Source: Blasia pusilla
Taxonomy: Eukaryota > Marchantiophyta > Marchantiopsida > Blasiales
NCBI GenBank assembly: GCA_050084515.1
Contig: CM114273.1
Location: forward strand, 37,510,001 to 37,574,000
Direction of reading: 5' to 3'
DNA length: 64,000 nt
This document shows positions 58,327-64,000 of the stretch, in pieces. The notes under the pieces were generated by a model. The model did no database searches and had not been told where the DNA came from. It saw only the letters and a list, made by a program, of their open reading frames with translations. A program made the position numbers and the translations under genes. The stretch's first letter is position 1. Every line of letters starts with the position of its first letter.

Positions 58327-61102
58327 TCTATACTATTAACCGACCATGGGGAGGGGGTTACTAAAAGTAGGAGGATAAAAGTAAAAAATAATAATTATTG
58401 AGTCTATAAGAAGTGAAGCTCTCGGAATATATTTGAGGCAGTTTGGCTTGTTGGAAAGGAAAATTTTTTACTTCTAAAGATGAGTTGGTTCATCATGCAC
58501 TCGATACATATGGCTTTATTGGCTTTAATGGAGTGAGAGATATTTGGCCCTTAAACATAGGAGGTTCCCCATCTTCCACTCAAAAGTAACATTTAACTTT
58601 GGTATTTGATTGCATCCACAAACGGTGACTGTGCTGGCAGATAAGCTAACCTTTGGCTGACAGCCTGGTAGTAACGAATTCAAAAGGTAAATACAGAAGG
58701 AAGCTGCTAGGATTTAGAGATCTTCGAGGTCTATAAGTGAGTGAGCGAGATTTATCGGAGGAGTTGGAGGTGTGAAAAGATCTCGTCAATCGTATACTCT
58801 CTTGCTTACCATTTCTTACTCTCCTTGTATGTGATTGATAGGATGAGATCTACAATGTCCACGCTAGAATCTGATTGTTGGTTCGTGCAATGTTGAAATC
58901 ACTTCTAGTGTGCTCGTCGGTTCTTGTTGGTTCGAAAGGGGCATTTCAAAGGGGGCATTGATGGGGACTTCGAACAAACTGAGGCTAGAGTCACTCGTGT
59001 CGATTTGCACCGATGGCGTTTGTAGATTTTGGAGCCTATGGGGAGCTTTTACAGTTCCCGCCGGTGATGATTCTGGTACAATCAGAGCTCAACATCCTTG
59101 GCAGTCCCTATAAACTCACTTGCTGATCATGTGATCCATCGCTAAATCCTATAAGTTGTAGAAATAAACCGTGCGTATCTACAACTATATGGAAATTTTC
59201 TTTCAATCTGTTTTGAATGTGAATCTACTGGTGTAGCATTCATCATAGTATTTAGGATATTGAAGTCACGGTAAGAAGGGAATGTTGAGAACCTCCTCTT
59301 TCTCTCTGTGCATTTGTTCTGTTGATAAGAAACGACTCAGAGGCCAATTGTTTGAATTCCACTTCCTATTTCCAAACTGTCTCTAAAAATTGCATGTCCT
59401 TCTCGCCGCCCTGCCCGAATGATGCTTGCGCTAAACTTAGCTAGCCTCTTACGCAAAGTGGATCCTTATTGCACGCTCATGCTCAATTTCTCCAATCCTC
59501 ACAGCCGAAGATGGACCTTCACAAAGACTATGTTTAGAGCAGCAGTCCTTTGTAGAACTAGGAACGGAAGAGTAGTTGCAAGTGTGTCCATATGTGTCTA
59601 GATTGATAGCTCTCTTGAGATCAATTTGACAAATTTTCCTTCTCGTTTAGAACCGATAATGACCAATTGTGATGAGCGTGAGTATGGTGGAAAATTCTTG
59701 ACGTTAAGACTTGCAGCAAGGTGAGCTACTTATGTGCGTTCTTGAAATGAAATTGGTGGACTCCACTCGTGATGTTCAGAGCCTCATATGTTGTGAAGTA
59801 GAACAGATCGGAGAGACTAGGGTGTTCAAAGATGTGAAATTGGGGGAGGTAGGAGTGGGGTGTAAATTTGATCTATAACGTAGTTGTTCTCTATATAACT
59901 GAGAACGGTAGAGTTGGTGCGAGGGAAGAAGCTCCATGACCAATTTTTTTGCGATTTACAATTCTTGCAATGAAGATTCCTTATATCCTCGAGAATATTC
60001 GAAGATCTGGTATAGATTCCCGCAAAGAGCGCTAGAAGCTCTAACAAGGAATCTCCCTCCCCCAAACATTTGAAGCTATGGTATTAAATCTCTAAGAGAA
60101 AAATTATAGCTTAGGATGGATTCCCTAGAGAATATTCAAAGCTCTGGTATGTATTTTCATAGTTGATAGTTTCTTTTGCTCTTACTGATGATGATGAGAT
60201 GCACTAACAAAAAATTATCAAAAATCCTCAAGAGCGGCTGAAAGGAGAGTGGTATTGTATACCGCTTGATCTGCCCCCGCGAAGAAGGTCGATGTGGGGA
60301 GGACTCTGGGACAATGTGAAATACAACGTGTATGGGCTCTAACTTTCAGAAACTCAAACCCCGAGTTCCAATTTGACAATCCAAGCGTTTCAAGAACCCT
60401 AACTTTCGAAGCCTACCTTGTCAATGAGTCTGCAGTCTACTCATCGGGAGTCGCAAGAGCCTACGAAATTCGTATAGGGTTACCCTGAAGATATGGAACA
60501 TAGCCTTCGGACACGATGCAAAAATTTAACACATTCACTTCTCCAATGTTCCCTAAGATGAAATTGCTTGGGGTTGGAAGCTTCAAGTAGATGATACACG
60601 ATGAAGAGTGCCACAAACAAGAGACTGAACCGAAGAACTCTACCGAGCCCAATGCACACAAATGCAACATAACTATTCAACGACCGATCACGCTATAGTT
60701 CCATGGGGATGCCCAACATTCATCTGCTGGAAATCGTGCACTTTCGCTCATAATTTCCCGTGGAATTAGGTGTAGGTTGCAGAAATTCCTCAGAAACTGA
60801 GCATACGCAGTAAAAATTCCTTAGCAATTAGGCATACACATAGTATATATGTGAAACCGGAGACCCTGAAGAAGCACAACGTTGTTTCTTCAGACGTCGT
60901 CAACATTCGGCTTCATTTCTTGAGACGGTCAACTCTCAAGAAACTCTCTCCATGTGCTTTTGTCTGCCTCTCTCTCTCTTTAACAATCAATCAATCGCTA
61001 GCTCTATCCGTGTTCTATGGAGACCGGCTACGTTTAGGGTCAAACACGAGTCATTTTTATGAAAAAATTATATACTCGTGCATCGCACGGGCACCTCACT
61101 AA
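58327..61102 (+). mobile_element. Non-autonomous Helitron inserted in the copia element
   Basis: The 2776-bp insert begins TCTATACTATTAA after host A (58326). It ends in a hairpin CGTGC-ATC-GCACG (61077-61089) followed ten bases on by CTAA and host T (61103). These are the textbook Helitron signatures: 5' TC, 3' stem-loop plus CTRR, insertion between A and T, no target duplication. Copia coding text stops and resumes at these very bases. The interior has no Rep/helicase that I can see, so it would depend on a helper. Frames inside (58910-59113, 59419-59601, 60294-60488) are short, and any could be captured gene pieces. Confidence 0.88.
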
Positions 61103-62170
61103 TGTCTTTCTAATTCATCAAACAAGGTCATTGTTTAGGTACATACATCTTATATTCCACACAAGATTTTGTTAACCAGAAGTTAATCCAATCTCTGGCA
61201 CAATCATATAGGACATCTCAACGATCAACATCTACTACAACTACATTGAAAAAATATGGTTCAAGGTTTAGATCATATCGATGATCTCAATTTTTGTACA
61301 AGTTGTGCTAAAGGCAAGCTCATCAAGAAACATATTATAGGAGATGGACAAGGTCTTCATGTGCAAAAAGCTCTAGATCTTATTCATAGTGATCTAGCAA
61401 GACCAATATAGACACCCAGTATTGGAAATGCCTACTATTTCTGTACTTTTCTTGACCAATTTACAAGAAATCCTTTGTCTGCATTCGTCATAAGAACTCA
61501 AACGTCTTTTCTACATTCCAGATTTTCAAAATCAATTTAAATCATGGTTGAAAGAGAAACTAGTCTCAAGATTTGCATTCTCATAACATATGAAGATGGT
61601 GAATACATCGATTCTTCTTTTTAAGTCTTCCTTCAAAATTTTGGTATTCTTTATCAACTCATAGGAAGATATTTTCCTATGCAAAATGGGGCTGCTAAAA
61701 TACTCAATTGTATAGTATAGGAAAAGGCAAGATGTATACTCATTCACATACATCTTCCTATATCATTTTGAGAAGAAGCAATTATTACAACTAACTATCT
61801 TCGGAACTTAATTGAGTCCTACTCAAACTCTTTTAACAACACCTTCTCACTCTTTGAGTGGTCTCAAACCTACTCCCACACATCTGTGAGTGTTTGGTTG
61901 TCAAACATTTGCTCTCATTCTAGTTGAGAGAAGAAGAAAGATGGATTCTACGGGTGAAGAATGTGTATTCCTTGGTTATCAATTTGGTTCTAGATGTTAT
62001 AAACTTTTCAATCCCACTACAAAACATGTGTATCTTAGCAAAATATGTTATCTTCAATAAAGATACTCCTTTCTCCTTTTCTCTTAATTATCATGCTTCT
62101 TATTCTTCATTATTTGATTCTTTTCCAATAGAAAACTCTGAACCAATAATTGTTCCTAATTAAAAAGAAA
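61103..62170 (+). pseudogene. Copia pre-integrase and integrase remnants
   Basis: The pre-integrase motif (LWHNHIGHLN) is at about 61190. A Cys pair follows in NFCTSCAKGKL, then DLIHSDLA and FLDQFTRN, holding the first integrase Asp near 61391. The region that normally carries the catalytic Glu reads QNGAAKILN at about 61681, with Lys in its place. In-frame stops are numerous. The 61924-62163 frame is the post-catalytic part. Confidence 0.85.
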
Positions 62171-62397
62171 GAAAAACTACACTTCAAACACATATTGAAA
62201 TAGTGTAAGATCCCCAATCATACACTGTATCACAGAAAAGTCTTCAAATAGTGGGAGATCCTTAAGTAAAAACATGTGCTATTGCTTGAGAGGAAGTGAG
62301 CACCTATGGGACATGTGCCCACTTCCCTCATCCTAAGTGCTCATCATGAACATCTACACAAATAAACATTTATGATGATGCTTGCTCAAATATTCTG

Positions 62398-63550
62398 ATG
62401 TCTTCTTGTGTCCGATTTGATCCAATCACTAGAACCAAAGCCCTCTCTAGACCAGATGCTCATGAATGGCAAACTGCTATGGAAGCCAAAATTACCTCTC
62501 TTCATGAAAATAAAACTTGGATTCTTATACCAAATCCAAAAAAGTGCAAGTCATCCATAGATACTGCCAATATAGTCCTTATAAATGGGTTTTCAAGATT
62601 AAACGGTTTTCTTGAGGAAGTATTCTAAGGTACAAGGCCAAGCCGGTAGCGAAAGGCTATTCATAGAAAGAAGGAATTGATTACAAAGAAACTTTCTCTC
62701 CTATCAGAAATATCACTTCTCTTTGGGTGCTTCTCTCCATTTTTGCTATTCGCAATGTTGAACTACATCAAATGGACGTCAAGACTACTTTTCTTCATGG
62801 TGACCAAGAATAAATTATATACATGCATCAAAGTTCAGGTTTTGAGGTAAGTAATCAAGGTCCACAGGTATGTCTTCAAAAGAAAGCTCTTTATGGCTTA
62901 AAGCAATCCTCCCAAGCTTGGTATCAAAAGATAGATAGATACTTAACCTCTGCTTGTTTTCTCAGACTCATAATCCTTGTTTGTATCGCAAACGGTCTTC
63001 TAGACTTCTACAGATTAATTTTTCATAGTTGTTGTATATGTAGATGATCTTGCTATTCTAGGAGATAATCTCATTTAGCTACAATAATTCAAAACTTATG
63101 TTCAAACCAAATTCAAAATGGTTGATATGGGAGAGCTTCACTACTTGTTAGGACTTCAAGTGGTAAGAGACAAGGCATGTCACAAGATTTCTTTGCATCA
63201 AAAAAGGTTTATTTGTGAAAAATTTGTAGAATTCAGTATGAAAGATTGTCGTACAATTTCTGCCCCTTCTGTCCCTGGAACAACATTAATTATCCAAGCC
63301 CACATATGCTCCTTCTTGTGATGACCTTGCTCATTTTCAACAATAGCCATATGCCACAATAGTTGGAAGTCTTATGTATGCTTCAACCATGACTTGCCCT
63401 CGTATCTCTTTCAGTGTGGGCTAGTTATGTAAATACATATCCAACTATTCCATTGAGCATTGGAAAGTTGCTATGCATTGCTTAGGTATTTGAAGGGAAT
63501 GTCCGTTATGGGTATCATCTTTGATGGTTATATCCATGATTTGAGAAGAG
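62398..63550 (+). pseudogene. Copia reverse transcriptase and RNase H remnants
   Basis: RT starts near RPDAHEWQTAMEAKITSLHE (62446) and passes KKALYGLKQSSQAWYQK (about 62880). It reaches an intact YVDD at 63037-63048, then MVDMGELHYLLGLQVV at 63118. An RNase H approach region (TIVGSLMYASTMTCPRI at about 63355, then KYISNYSIEHWKVAMHCLRY) continues to about 63540. Several frameshifts and stops separate these pieces. Confidence 0.9.
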
Positions 63551-64000
63551 ATTACCATTACTCTTTGGAAGGCTTAGGTTGAGACTTGAGAATAAGGCAT
63601 GAGGTTGGTAGTTGTTCTTCCACAATACCTATAGAGATCTGGATTTCCATGGAGGTATAGCACGATGATCTTGGAGACCTCATCTTTGCAACCTATAGTT
63701 GGAGGAGTGGAAGGCATTTCATTGACAACAAGTGGTGAACCTCATATTGATTTATGTGAGGTTATAATTAACATAACTTTATATACATACAAATTGGGAG
63801 TAGAAACTAGCAATGTTCAATCATTATCTTGTATTTCATGCATTTGTTCTATCTATTCTATTTCGTGTTCTACACTTTGCATTTAATATGTGATTACTCT
63901 TGCTGGTTTTGTGTGCAAAAAAGTGTGTTAGAGCAGCAAGGCTCTACTGGGCCCTCATGCAAACCAATATACAAATGTTGCTATTGAAGTTTATCATGGA
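63551..64000 (+). other. Downstream of copia coding region, possible 3' LTR, unresolved
   Basis: No domain is seen in the frame 63665-63886. The 3' LTR of the copia element would be expected here or just beyond the window. No terminal dinucleotides could be matched to a 5' LTR. Confidence 0.35.

Larger units (their letters stand above)
57200..63550 (+). mobile_element. Decayed Ty1/copia retrotransposon split by a Helitron
   Basis: Plus-strand fragments appear in copia order: gag, a zinc-knuckle remnant, protease, pre-integrase, integrase, reverse transcriptase with YVDD, and RNase H. Stops and frameshifts are frequent, so it is inactive. The coding order is interrupted between 58326 and 61103 by an inserted Helitron. 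Integrase placed before reverse transcriptase identifies copia rather than gypsy. LTRs were not delimited. Confidence 0.93.

Overview
The window reads as nuclear DNA of a land plant or close streptophyte relative. Three cellular genes support this. One is a two-exon PHD-finger gene of a plant-type family. One is a two-exon transcription elongation factor TFIIS gene. One is a 5' fragment of an LRR receptor-kinase gene of the plant LRR-VIII type. Around them lie degraded Ty1/copia, LINE, Helitron and LTR elements. A long decayed transposase-like gene at about 20.3-24.3 kb resembles hypothetical proteins I associate, from memory only, with bryophytes and streptophyte algae. I therefore lean towards a non-seed plant, with low confidence. 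Nothing prokaryotic is present.

Layout. 1-6150 is AT-rich and I see no convincing gene. 6160-15285 is a base-balanced block holding the PHD gene (9336-11241, intron 9497-10691) and a LINE 3' fragment (about 13066-13500, minus). It ends at a perfect 19-bp palindrome. 15.3-19.4 kb is mostly noncoding, with a GTT/CTG-rich stretch and a minisatellite of hairpin units. 19.4-24.3 kb holds the large decayed transposase-like gene. 24.3-26.7 kb is AT-rich with two Helitron-like 3' ends. 26.9-27.35 kb holds the LRR gene start, which runs into a dispersed repeat. 27.4-35.2 kb is repeat territory: tandem repeats, telomere-like repeats and a minus-strand LTR with primer-binding site. 35.3-40.3 kb carries TFIIS. 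40.3-47.5 kb is base-balanced with only weak gene candidates. 47.5-49.4 kb is a nested foldback and tandem-repeat structure. 49.9-50.1 kb is a Helitron 3' end. 50.8-54.9 kb is a minus-strand LINE next to a 115-base GA tract. 57.2-63.55 kb is a copia element split by a 2.8-kb Helitron.

Only PHD and TFIIS look intact. Both are nuclear, one probably a chromatin reader and one an RNA polymerase II elongation factor, and no operon-like link is implied. The rest is a record of insertion and decay: stop codons without frameshifts in the LINE, loss of putative catalytic residues in the copia integrase and the transposase-like gene, and precise A/T target use by the Helitron. The most notable findings are the PHD gene whose zinc finger is split by an intron, the intron-bearing transposase-like gene of unassigned family, and the Helitron-in-copia insertion.
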